NCBI GenBank assembly: GCA_046541875.1 | Contig: JBKHCL010000002.1 | Span: 5,135 to 69,134, forward strand | Direction: 5' to 3' | DNA length: 64,000 nt | Source of the DNA: CAZFPT01 sp046541875 | GTDB taxonomy: Bacteria > Planctomycetota > Phycisphaerae > SM23-33 | Part shown: positions 18,018 through 25,689 of the stretch, in pieces | Position numbering within the stretch: position 1 is the stretch's first letter | Layout: the number at the start of each line of letters is the position of its first letter | Translations under genes and position numbers: made by a program | The notes under the pieces: generated by a model | Told to the model about the DNA's origin: nothing | Databases searched by the model: none | What the model saw: only the letters and a program-made list of their open reading frames with translations

Positions 18018-18628
18018 AACGTCGTGCGAGGTACATCGCGATTCCGTTGGCGCTGATGGTGGCGCTGGCTGTCCTGGCTGTCGGTTGCAGCAACGACACC
18101 CGGCAGGTCCGGTCCAACTATCGGACCATCACCACCGAGCCCCTGCGCGACACGGACGCCGCCCGCGCCGCCAACCAGCGCGGTGTGGAGCATCTCCGTG
18201 ACGGCGAACTGGACAAGGCCGAGGCCAAGTTCATCCGCGCCTGCGAGGAGGACGTCGAGTTCGGCCCGGCCCACAACAACCTCGGCGAGGTGTATTACCG
18301 CCAGGACGACCTGTACAAGGCAGCTGTCGAGTTCGAGGCCGCCCGCAAGTTCATGTCCGATCACCCCGGTCCGCTGAATAACCTCGGGTTGGTCCACGAG
18401 CATGGCGGCGAGTACGGCCGCGCGATCGAGTACTATCGCAAGGCCATCGAACTCGACCGCGACAACATCGAGTACGCCGCGAACCTCGCCCGGGCCATGA
18501 CCCGCCGAGGCGACCGCAGCGACGAACACCGCGACCTGCTGCGACGCATCCTCGCCGAGGACAAACGCCCGGAATGGCTGATGTGGGCCAAACGCGAGCT
18601 GGCCGAGAAGTACGGCCGATCGGAGTGA
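18014..18628 (+). CDS. TPR lipoprotein at the end of the type II secretion operon
   Basis: A 204-residue protein with a GTG start overlapping the gspM stop. Its signal peptide ends in a lipobox 'LAVGC', so it should be lipidated at about Cys24. TPR repeats follow ('ANQRGVEHLRDGELDKAEAKF', 'PAHNNLGEVYYRQDDLYKAA', 'NNLGLVHEHGGEYGRAIEYY'). TPR lipoproteins such as PilF/PilW act as pilotins that bring secretins to the outer membrane, and the position makes that the most likely role here. This is inference; no secretin-binding site is visible. Confidence 0.8.
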   Translation: MKRRARYIAIPLALMVALAVLAVGCSNDTRQVRSNYRTITTEPLRDTDAARAANQRGVEHLRDGELDKAEAKFIRACEEDVEFGPAHNNLGEVYYRQDDLYKAAVEFEAARKFMSDHPGPLNNLGLVHEHGGEYGRAIEYYRKAIELDRDNIEYAANLARAMTRRGDRSDEHRDLLRRILAEDKRPEWLMWAKRELAEKYGRSE

Positions 18629-18680
18629 ACCCTGCCGGGCGGCTTGAGTTTGCCGGGCGAGGTGGGGCATAATCGGGGGC

Positions 18681-19304
18681 ATGAGCGATGAGCGACCCAC
18701 ACCGTATCGCTGGGTGGTCCGCCTGGCTGTCCTGGCCGGGGTGTGCTACCTCGCGTGGATGCTGATGGTCTGGTTCGGGCGGAACCTCACCGAGACCGAC
18801 CGCGCCACCGAGGCCCGCAAGCACACCTGGTTGGTTCTCGTCGATGCCAATACCGCCCGATCCGACGCCACCGAAATCGACGTGCGTCGGCCTCGCGGTG
18901 AGTCGCTGGCAAACGTCGCCGCCGCCCTGGAACCGCTCTGGGACGCCAACGAGCCCGGCCGGGTCCGCGTGGTACTCAAGGCCTGGCAGCAGGACCCCAA
19001 CGCGATCCGTCACAGCGCTTGGGGGGAAGGGGTGAAAATGCTCGACGCGCTCTGCGCCCCGCCCGCCTGGAGCATTCAGCCCGCCGGCGGACAGCTGCGC
19101 GTGAGCGTCCCGGCCGATCCGAACGTGCCGGCCGTCGGTTACCCCGCCGACGTCTCGGGTCGATCGGCGTTGGCTGCGAGGGTCTACGATACCGTGCTGG
19201 AATCGCACCGGGCACTGGCGCCGAACTTCGCCCGAAACGCCCCGCAGGTGCCCAACCCCAAGAACCGCGAAATGGACCGCATCCCCGAGCCCCTGAGCCC
19301 ATGA
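18681..19304 (+). CDS. Hypothetical single-span protein before selB
   Basis: A 207-residue protein that I do not recognise. It has an N-terminal membrane helix (about 11-32), then a soluble domain with three DPN/DAN-type motifs ('DANEPG', 'QDPNAIRH', 'ADPNVPA') and a Pro-rich tail. It begins 52 bp after the type II operon and its stop overlaps the selB ATG (ATGA), so it is probably translated with selB. Nothing in the sequence points to a selenium function. Confidence 0.72.
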   Translation: MSDERPTPYRWVVRLAVLAGVCYLAWMLMVWFGRNLTETDRATEARKHTWLVLVDANTARSDATEIDVRRPRGESLANVAAALEPLWDANEPGRVRVVLKAWQQDPNAIRHSAWGEGVKMLDALCAPPAWSIQPAGGQLRVSVPADPNVPAVGYPADVSGRSALAARVYDTVLESHRALAPNFARNAPQVPNPKNREMDRIPEPLSP

Positions 19305-21253
19305 GCGAGCGACGCAACATCATGCTCGGAACCGCCGGCCACGTCGACCACGGGAAAACGGCGCTGGTCAAGCTGCTCACCGGCTGTGAGACCGATCGGC
19401 TGGACGCCGAAAAGCAGCGGGGGCTCACCATCGAACTGGGGTTCGCCCCCTGCACCATGAGCGACCGCCGCATCGTGGGCATCGTGGACGTACCAGGGCA
19501 CGTGGACTTCATCCGCAACATGGTCGCCGGGGCCCACGGCGTGGATGTGGTCATTTTCGTGATCGCCGCGGACGATTCGGTCATGCCGCAGACCCGCGAG
19601 CACATGGACCTGCTGACCATCCTCGGCTGCGAGGCGGGACTGGTCGCCCTGACGAAGATCGACCTGATCGACGCTGAACTGCGCGAGATGCTCCTCTCCG
19701 AGGTGCGGAGCTTCACGGCCGAGACGTTCCTGGCGGACGCCCCGATCTGCCCGGTGAGCAACGTCACCGGGGAGGGATTCGACGAGTTCTTCGCCGCCCT
19801 GAACCGTGTCGTTGACGCGGCGCAGCCTCGCGCGGGCGGCGGGCGATTCCGCCTGTGGTCGGAACGAAGTTTCAGCGTGAAGGGGTTCGGCACGGTCGCC
19901 ACGGGAATCCCGTCGGCCGGCGAGGTCTGCCGGGGCGATACGCTGGAGGTCCTTCCCGCCGGGCGGACGGCGCGCGTCCGGTCGCTGGAGGTGTATGGCG
20001 AATCAAGCTCGGTTGGCAGAGGTGGCGAGTGCGTGGCGCTGAATCTTTCCGATATTGACGCCGACCACGTCGGACGCGGAACCGTGCTCTGCCGGAGCGG
20101 CGCCTGCCGCACCGTCACCATGTGCGAGGGCGAGCTGACGCTGCTGGACCGCCTGCCCAGTCCGCTGCCCGATAACACTGAGGTGCATCTCCACGTGGGC
20201 ACCGCCGAGGTGATGGCGAAAGTGGCGATTCTCGACGGCGGAAAGCACCTCTCTCCCGGCGAGTCGCGCCTGGTTCAGCTGCGATTGCGCGACCCGCTAC
20301 CCCTCGCCGCCGGCGACCGGTTCGCCATTCGTGGAACGCTGGCGGGCCTGGCCGGCGGACGCATGACCACGCTCGGCGGCGGGCGAGTGCTGGACGTCAG
20401 CGACATCAAGCTGCGGCGCAATCGGCCCTGGACCATCCAGAAACTCTCGGCCCGGCGCGACGCGCTGGACGACCCGGGCCGATGGACGGCACGAATCCTG
20501 CGCGAATCACCCGACCCGATCTCGCCTGATGAGTTGGCCCGGCGAGCGAACCTCCAGCCGACGGTGGTCGCTGAGATACTCGCGGACCTCGTCGGCCGGG
20601 AGGAGGCGATCGAACTGGGCGGGCGGTTCCTGCACGCCGAGGCGGTGAGGGAGCTGGCCGAGAGTGTTATCGAGGTGCTTGGTGAGTTCCACGACGCCAA
20701 CCCACTTCGGCAGGGGCTCGCGCCGGAGGAGTTGGCAAGCGGGCTGGGCGCATCGGACCAGACGCTGGCTGCGGCGCTGGATTGGCTGGGACGTCGAGGC
20801 CGACTGGAGAAGCGCGGGAATGTGCTCGCCCTGCAGGGTCACGCAGCCGCCCTGAGCGAGGCCGACATCGCCGTGTGCGAGCGGATTCGTGAAACGCTGA
20901 AGGCGTCCGGTGTCACCCCGCCGCTGCCGGCAGAGCTGGCCGACCAGGTGAACCTGGACGAGACGACGTTCGATAAGTTCGTTACGCTGTTGGCCGACAA
21001 CGGCGATGTCCTTCGGCTGGATGAGAAAGTTCTGGTGCATCCCTCGGCCGTCGAGCGTGCCAAGGCCGTCGCGCTGGAACTGTTCCACGCCGCCAGCGGA
21101 TTCACGACCACGGAGTTCCGCGACGCGTTGGGCGTCTCGCGCAAGTACGCCGTGCCGCTGCTGGACTACCTCGACAGCATCAAGTGGACGGTGCGGTCGG
21201 CCAACCGCCGCACGCCGGGGTCGGCTGCCCGGGAGAAGTTGCCCCGACACTGA
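19301..21253 (+). CDS. selB: Selenocysteine-specific elongation factor SelB
   Basis: A 650-residue translational GTPase. G motifs are present: 'GTAGHVDHGKT' (about 5-15), 'KQRGLTIELGF' near 40, 'DVPGH' near 60 and 'TKID' near 118. Beta-barrel domains follow, then a chain of C-terminal winged-helix domains (about 390-645, for example 'LARRANLQPTVVAEILADL' and 'EFRDALGVSRKYAVPLLDYLD'). This is the SelB layout, in which the tail reads the SECIS hairpin and the GTPase delivers Sec-tRNA. ATG 19301 overlaps the previous stop. selD follows after 38 bp. The host should therefore make selenoproteins, although selA and selC are not in the window. Confidence 0.94.
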   Translation: MSERRNIMLGTAGHVDHGKTALVKLLTGCETDRLDAEKQRGLTIELGFAPCTMSDRRIVGIVDVPGHVDFIRNMVAGAHGVDVVIFVIAADDSVMPQTREHMDLLTILGCEAGLVALTKIDLIDAELREMLLSEVRSFTAETFLADAPICPVSNVTGEGFDEFFAALNRVVDAAQPRAGGGRFRLWSERSFSVKGFGTVATGIPSAGEVCRGDTLEVLPAGRTARVRSLEVYGESSSVGRGGECVALNLSDIDADHVGRGTVLCRSGACRTVTMCEGELTLLDRLPSPLPDNTEVHLHVGTAEVMAKVAILDGGKHLSPGESRLVQLRLRDPLPLAAGDRFAIRGTLAGLAGGRMTTLGGGRVLDVSDIKLRRNRPWTIQKLSARRDALDDPGRWTARILRESPDPISPDELARRANLQPTVVAEILADLVGREEAIELGGRFLHAEAVRELAESVIEVLGEFHDANPLRQGLAPEELASGLGASDQTLAAALDWLGRRGRLEKRGNVLALQGHAAALSEADIAVCERIRETLKASGVTPPLPAELADQVNLDETTFDKFVTLLADNGDVLRLDEKVLVHPSAVERAKAVALELFHAASGFTTTEFRDALGVSRKYAVPLLDYLDSIKWTVRSANRRTPGSAAREKLPRH

Positions 21254-21291
21254 GAGCCTTCCCGCCCCATGGGCCCGACAGGAGAAACACC

Positions 21292-22956
21292 ATGCCGCAG
21301 AACGTAGACCTCGCCAAACGCCGACGCATCATGCAGCGATCGATGAAGCTCGGCCATTGCATCTGCGATCCGAAACGACCGTGTCCGTGCAATGTCTTCA
21401 CACAGGATGGCTACTGCCCCTGCGCCGGGGAACGACCCGACACCGCGCCGGCCGACAACGTGAAGCTCACCGAGTTGGTCCACAATGCCGGCTGTGCGAG
21501 CAAAATCGCGCCGGCGGACCTGGAGACCGTGCTCAAACGCCTCCCACCGGTATCCGACCCGGCTGTGCTTTGCGGCCTGCCCGCCGGGGACGACGCCGGC
21601 GTCTATCGCCTGCCCGACGGGACCTGCCTGGTGCAGACCGTCGACGTGATGACGCCGGTGGTCGACGACGCCGAGACGTTCGGGCGGATCTGCGCGGCCA
21701 ATTGCCTCTCGGACATTTACGCGATGGGCGGAACGCCGCTGACCGCGCTGAGCATTCTGGCGTTCCCCTCCGAGACGCAGGACGGCGAGCTGATGTACCG
21801 CATGATGAAGGGCGCGATGGACGTGCTGGGCGAGGCGGGGGTGGCCCTGATCGGCGGGCACAGCGTGAAAGACGAGGAAATCAAGCTCGGGTTCGCGATC
21901 ACCGGCACGATCGACGCCGAGGCGGCTGTCTCGCACGGCAGCGCGAAGGTGGGCGATGTGCTCGTGCTCACCAAACCGCTCGGGGCCGGCGTGCTGAACT
22001 TCTGCCGCCAGATCGGGCGGAATGCTCCGGGGCTGGCCGAGGCGGAGGCGTCGATGGCTACGCTGAACCGCGACGCGGCGGAGGCGATGAACGCGGTGGG
22101 CGTCTCGGCGGCGACGGACGTGACGGGCTTCGGGCTTTACGGGCACCTGATCAGCATGGCGCGTCATTCGGGGGTGACCGCACAGGTCTGGGCCGATCGG
22201 CTGGGGGCGTTTCCCGGGGCGATCGAGGCTTTGGAGGACGACGTGGTCCCCGGGGCGATCGAGCGGAATCGTGAGTTCGTAGCCGACGATATCGCCATCG
22301 CCTCCGACGTCGCAGCCGGTGCGGGATTGCTGGGCTTCGACGCCCAGACCTCCGGCGGATTGCTGATGGCTGTGCCCGAGGCGAAACTGGCGGACCTGCG
22401 CGAGCAGTTGCAGCGGCGGAATACCCCGGCGATGGTCATCGGAAAGGTGGTGGCCGAGTCCGATGGCAGGATCGTCGTGACGACGGCGAAGGAGGCGGTC
22501 GAGTCGGCTGGGCTCAGGGACATCGTGGATACACCCGGAGGTGAGCAGGGCCGGAAGGCGAGTTGCGGCGGCGCCCAATCCGGCGAGAGTTCCTGCTGCC
22601 CGGGGAGCGAACCCGACGAGGCGAGCGGCGCGTGCTGCTCGGCCGGCAGGGAGGCGGGTACGGCCGGCGACTCGCTCAAGGCGTTCGGCGCGCTGATGCG
22701 ATCGGCAGGGGCCGGCGGTACGATCGACGAGACGGCCAAGGAACTGATCACCTTCGCGCTGGTGCTGCTGAGCAAGTGCGAACCGTGCTTCGAGGCCCAT
22801 TGGGCGAAGGCGGCGAACATGGGCATCTCCCGGGAGCAACTGGACGAAGCCGCCTGGTGCGCCATCGCCATGGGCGGGGCGCCGGTGCGGATGTTCTACG
22901 AGCAGATGAAATCCCGGGTCGACGCCGACCACGTGCCGGGCAGGGGATGCTGCTGA
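21292..22956 (+). CDS. selD: Selenide, water dikinase SelD with N-terminal CxC module and C-terminal AhpD-like domain
   Basis: A 554-residue protein, against about 350 for ordinary SelD. The central part (about 58-410) is SelD: catalytic Cys68 and Lys71 in 'NAGCASKIAP', 'GDDAGVYRL', 'ANCLSDIYAMGG' and 'SAATDVTGFGLYGH'. It makes selenophosphate from selenide and ATP. Residues 23-44 form three CxC pairs (Cys23/25, 31/33, 42/44). After the core comes a Cys-rich linker (Cys425, 435, 436, 448, 449) and then an AhpD/carboxymuconolactone-decarboxylase-like helical domain with 'CEPCFEAH' (Cys496/499); the protein ends in Cys-Cys. The ATG at 21292 follows an AGGAGA box. The frame is unbroken, so this is a genuine fusion unless the assembly is wrong. 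Confidence 0.92.
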   Translation: MPQNVDLAKRRRIMQRSMKLGHCICDPKRPCPCNVFTQDGYCPCAGERPDTAPADNVKLTELVHNAGCASKIAPADLETVLKRLPPVSDPAVLCGLPAGDDAGVYRLPDGTCLVQTVDVMTPVVDDAETFGRICAANCLSDIYAMGGTPLTALSILAFPSETQDGELMYRMMKGAMDVLGEAGVALIGGHSVKDEEIKLGFAITGTIDAEAAVSHGSAKVGDVLVLTKPLGAGVLNFCRQIGRNAPGLAEAEASMATLNRDAAEAMNAVGVSAATDVTGFGLYGHLISMARHSGVTAQVWADRLGAFPGAIEALEDDVVPGAIERNREFVADDIAIASDVAAGAGLLGFDAQTSGGLLMAVPEAKLADLREQLQRRNTPAMVIGKVVAESDGRIVVTTAKEAVESAGLRDIVDTPGGEQGRKASCGGAQSGESSCCPGSEPDEASGACCSAGREAGTAGDSLKAFGALMRSAGAGGTIDETAKELITFALVLLSKCEPCFEAHWAKAANMGISREQLDEAAWCAIAMGGAPVRMFYEQMKSRVDADHVPGRGCC

Positions 22957-23010
22957 GGCCCGTACCATCAGAATTGCCTGGCAGTTTTTCAAGCTTTCGC
23001 GAATAGAGGG

Positions 23011-23038
23011 TTGACTTCTGATCGCCGGGGGATAGAGT
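23011..23038 (+). promoter_or_regulatory. Sigma70-type promoter for tRNA-Leu
   Basis: TTGACT at 23011-23016 and TAGAGT at 23033-23038 are separated by 16 bases. They lie about 38 bases before the mature tRNA-Leu, in a gene-free gap after selD. The -35 box is near consensus and the -10 is weaker. Confidence 0.5.
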
Positions 23039-23076
23039 GGGGAATCTCGCTTCGCGGCGAGATCGCCGAACAACCC

Positions 23077-23160
23077 GCGGCCGTGGCGGAATTGGCAGAC
23101 GCGCAGGCTTCAGGTGCCTGTTCCCTTCGGGGAGTGAAGGTTCGACTCCTTTCGGCCGCA
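23077..23160 (+). tRNA. tRNA-Leu (anticodon CAG)
   Basis: An 84-base cloverleaf. The acceptor stem GCGGCCG pairs with CGGCCGC and the discriminator is A. The anticodon stem CAGGC/GCCTG encloses loop TTCAGGT, giving anticodon CAG. There is a long variable arm with a TTCG-type loop, typical of leucine tRNAs, and a T loop TTCGACT. The 3' CCA is not encoded. Confidence 0.95.
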
Positions 23161-23171
23161 ATGAGAACACC

Positions 23172-23196
23172 GCCGACTCTCCCGGGTCGGCATTTT
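23172..23196 (+). terminator. Rho-independent terminator after tRNA-Leu
   Basis: The arms GCCGAC (23172-23177) and GTCGGC (23186-23191) form a GC-rich hairpin, followed by ATTTTT. It lies 12 bases downstream of the tRNA and suits a monocistronic tRNA transcript. Confidence 0.7.
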
Positions 23197-23287
23197 TGTG
23201 CGCATCGGGCAGTATCCGGGGGCGTTGCCTTCAGGGCGTCTCCGTGATATGCTTCGCCCGCACAGACTGTCCTAAAGGAGTGATCGC

Positions 23288-23740
23288 ATGTCCCCCATGG
23301 GCGAATCGCTGAAGCGTCAATTCGGCCAGGCGTTCGACGTGCTGGAGGCGGCGGTTCGATTGCTGGATGACTCGCAGTGGCGGCAGGGCGGGTCGCCCTA
23401 CGACGGACCGGCCCGGGGGACGCTGCACGCACTGCAGGCAGCCGAGTACTACACGCATGGCCGGAGCGAGGTGTTTCGCTGGCAAGGCAAGGGCGTGTGG
23501 GAAATGGACAGCCACGAGTTGCCCGACCAGCAGGAAATGCTGGATTACCTCGCGGCAGTGCGATCGATCAACGACGAATGGATCGCTTCGCTCGACCGGG
23601 GACCTCTTGCTGTCGGCGGAGAACAGGCCGGACAGGCGCTGGACCGGGCCGTCTACGCCGTTCGCCATCTCCAACACCACACCGGCGAGGTCTGCGCCTG
23701 GATGAAGCAGTTCGGCCATCCGCAGGAAACGTGGGTCTGA
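23288..23740 (+). CDS. DinB-like four-helix protein
   Basis: A 150-residue, all-helical protein. The pattern of a His in 'AAEYYTHGRSE' and 'RHLQHHTGEVCAWM' near the C terminus fits the DinB/YfiT-like fold, in which three His residues bind a metal. Many such proteins are thiol-dependent transferases. A strong AAAGGAG box precedes the ATG. It stands alone between the tRNA-Leu terminator and the LysR gene. Substrate unknown. Confidence 0.68.
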   Translation: MSPMGESLKRQFGQAFDVLEAAVRLLDDSQWRQGGSPYDGPARGTLHALQAAEYYTHGRSEVFRWQGKGVWEMDSHELPDQQEMLDYLAAVRSINDEWIASLDRGPLAVGGEQAGQALDRAVYAVRHLQHHTGEVCAWMKQFGHPQETWV

Positions 23741-23809
23741 GCGGTCCGGCAGGCGAAGCGTGCAGCATCTATAAGATTCATTTATCGCATCGGCGGGGGG
23801 CTCTCGACG

Positions 23810-23838
23810 TTGGACCTCAAAAGGGGTAGTAAGATAAA
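23810..23838 (+). promoter_or_regulatory. Putative promoter of the LysR gene
   Basis: TTGGAC (23810-23815) and GATAAA (23833-23838) are spaced 17 bases apart. The region around it (23767-23885) is AT-rich for this genome, and 'ATAAGATTCATTTAT' at 23771-23785 is a T-N11-A type partial palindrome that could be a LysR site. Read by eye only. Confidence 0.4.
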
Positions 23839-23903
23839 GGCGATTCGGCTACACTGGGGGCTGTTGGTCGATAAGAACTCCTTGTAAGCCGGAGCCACTG
23901 CCC

Positions 23904-24791
23904 TTGCATACCGATGTGATGAAGACCTTCTGCGACCTCGTGGACGCCGGGAGTTTCTCCAAGGCCGCCGAGATGAATTTCATTTCGCAGTCGGCGGTTT
24001 CGCAGCAGTTGGCGAAGCTGGAGCGCGAGCTGTCGGTGCAGTTGATATCGCGGGGCGGCGGGTTGGTCGCTCCCACCGAGGCCGGCCGGGCGTTTTATGA
24101 CGGCTGCAAGGACATCATCCGCCGCCACGAGCAGCTTCTGGGCGAGGTGCGGGCCGCTGCCGACGCCGTTCGCGGCGTGCTGCGGGTGGGCACGATCTAT
24201 TCGGTGGGCTTCTACCTGCTGGACCCGTACGTGCGCGAGTTTCTCCAGGCCCACGCGGAGGTCAACCTGCACGTGGAGTACACCCGCTGGAACCGCATCA
24301 ACGCAGCCATCGTCTCCGGCGAGATGGACCTGGGAATCGTCGCCTGCCCCGAGAAGCAGCGATCCATCGAGATCCTCCCGCTGACCAGCGAAGAGATGGT
24401 TGCGGTCTTCGCGCCGGGCCATCCGCTGGCAGGGCGAGACTGCATTGGCGTCGAAGAGCTCGAAGGCGAGACGGTGGTGGCCTTCGAGGCGGGCATCCCG
24501 ACGCGCGTGTTTATCGACAAGCTCCTCAGGAAGCACGGCGTGACGGTGAACATCGAGATGGAGTTCGACAACATCGAGCTGCTCAAGCGGGCCCTGGAGG
24601 TCGGCTCGGGGGTGGGCATCCTGCCGGTCGGGAACATCCAGCGGGAGGCCGACCGGGGCGACCTGGCGTTCGCACGCATCGACGGCGATGAGTGGCGACG
24701 CCCGATCGCGATACTCCGGCGCCGCGGGAAGGCGGCCAGTCCCGCCGAGCGCATGTTTCTCTCGGTGCTGCGCGAAGGGCACGAGGCGTAG
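23904..24791 (+). CDS. LysR-family transcriptional regulator
   Basis: A 295-residue regulator with an N-terminal winged helix-turn-helix ('FCDLVDAGSFSKAAEMNFISQSAVSQQLAKLE', split here over residues 9-40) and a C-terminal effector-binding domain (about 90-290). The frame begins with TTG at 23904; GTG 23916 or ATG 23919 are alternatives, but the longer N terminus agrees better with the family. It is transcribed towards the convergent rubredoxin gene. Effector and targets cannot be read from the sequence; the domain resembles CysB/CbbR-type regulators only in general. Confidence 0.88.
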   Translation: MHTDVMKTFCDLVDAGSFSKAAEMNFISQSAVSQQLAKLERELSVQLISRGGGLVAPTEAGRAFYDGCKDIIRRHEQLLGEVRAAADAVRGVLRVGTIYSVGFYLLDPYVREFLQAHAEVNLHVEYTRWNRINAAIVSGEMDLGIVACPEKQRSIEILPLTSEEMVAVFAPGHPLAGRDCIGVEELEGETVVAFEAGIPTRVFIDKLLRKHGVTVNIEMEFDNIELLKRALEVGSGVGILPVGNIQREADRGDLAFARIDGDEWRRPIAILRRRGKAASPAERMFLSVLREGHEA

Positions 24792-24870
24792 GCGGGGGCG
24801 CATAGAAAACCGCGCGTCGAGGAAGGTATGCACCCGCTCGACGCGCGGCCGATTCCGTCTCCGGCGGGCG

Positions 24871-25032
24871 TCAGTCGACCGGCGAGAACTCGCTCTTGTC
24901 GGCGCCGCACTCGGGGCAGACCCAGTCGTCGGGAATGTCCTCGAAGGCGGTTCCGGGTTCCACGCCATTGTCGGGGTCGCCCACGGCCGGGTCGTACTCC
25001 CAGCCGCACAGATCGCAAACGTACTTCTTCAT
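24871..25032 (-). CDS. Rubredoxin
   Basis: A 53-residue protein, too short for many gene finders. It begins 'MKKYVCDLCGWEYDP' and has the second knuckle 'DDWVCPECGADKSEF', so the four Cys of the Fe(SCys)4 site are Cys6, Cys9 and the later CxxC pair, with usual rubredoxin length and spacing. A GAAAGG box lies upstream. It is the last gene of the - strand oxygen-defence/NQR cluster, 135 bp after the hypothetical gene. It could carry electrons to the flavodiiron protein, rubrerythrin and desulfoferrodoxin encoded upstream. Confidence 0.93.
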   Translation of the reverse strand: MKKYVCDLCGWEYDPAVGDPDNGVEPGTAFEDIPDDWVCPECGADKSEFSPVD

Positions 25033-25167
25033 GTTGGCACCTTTCTTTCGGTTGGAGTCAAAACGTCGTTGCTGCTGAATGTTGGTTACCGGGTCAGGCT
25101 GTAAAAGTCAACGCAGCCGTCGATCGTTGCACGCGTCAACACGGGCAGGATGCCCGGGCTGTGTCTC

Positions 25168-25674
25168 TCACGGCGTTTCCGGTGGTGTATCGGTGGTTTC
25201 TTCGGGCTGGATTCCCAGCAGCTCGACCAGATCGGCCGGCTCGATGCGGTATCGGCTGCCCCGGCCCTGGAAGAAGCCGTGCTCGCGCACCAGGTGCACC
25301 GAGAGAGGCGTGTATCGCTGAACGACCTCGCCGGTTTTGGGGTCGGTCAGCTCGACCTCGCCCTTACGGAAGACCTTGCCCCCCCAAGGGGACGGGATCT
25401 TTCCCATCGACTCGCGATAGGTCGCCACCAGCCCGCGCCCGCCGGCCGTCGTGACGGTCACGGGGGCGCCGAACGTGTTGACCGCCGCGCTGAGAATGCG
25501 TTCCATCTCGTCGGCGATCCGGTCTTTCGTGATACCGAGATGGTCCAGTTCGTGGGCGTCGTTCTCGATGATCTCGTGCAGTGTGCGGTGATCGTGTCCG
25601 AGAAAGCCCTCGCGGCAGAGAACGCCCGGGGCCATCCGTTTCATCAGTCGGTCTTCGTCGGGGAGTTTTTTCAT
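25168..25674 (-). CDS. Hypothetical protein in the nqr operon
   Basis: A 168-residue soluble protein, no signal peptide or membrane helix, that I do not recognise. It starts with 'MKKLPDEDRLMKRMAPGVLCREGFLG', followed by an acidic helical part ('TLHEIIENDAHELDHLGITKDRIADEM'), then a beta-rich half with 'ATYRESMGKIPSPWGGKVFRKG' and an acidic tail. It begins 15 bp after nqrF and is surely co-transcribed. A role in NQR assembly or regulation is possible but only suggested by position. Confidence 0.75.
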   Translation of the reverse strand: MKKLPDEDRLMKRMAPGVLCREGFLGHDHRTLHEIIENDAHELDHLGITKDRIADEMERILSAAVNTFGAPVTVTTAGGRGLVATYRESMGKIPSPWGGKVFRKGEVELTDPKTGEVVQRYTPLSVHLVREHGFFQGRGSRYRIEPADLVELLGIQPEETTDTPPETP

Positions 25675-25689
25675 GCGGAGGCTCCGGGG

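Noticed and set aside
7248..18628. Type IV pilus operon instead of type II secretion
   Set aside because: The G-H-I-J-K pseudopilin order, GspK-type leader and GspG calcium motif fit type II; no PilT, PilQ-AMIN domain or major pilin set is seen.
22957..23247. Read-through of the selD TGA as selenocysteine, giving a longer protein
   Set aside because: The extension runs straight through tRNA-Leu and shows no conserved sequence; no SECIS hairpin follows the TGA.
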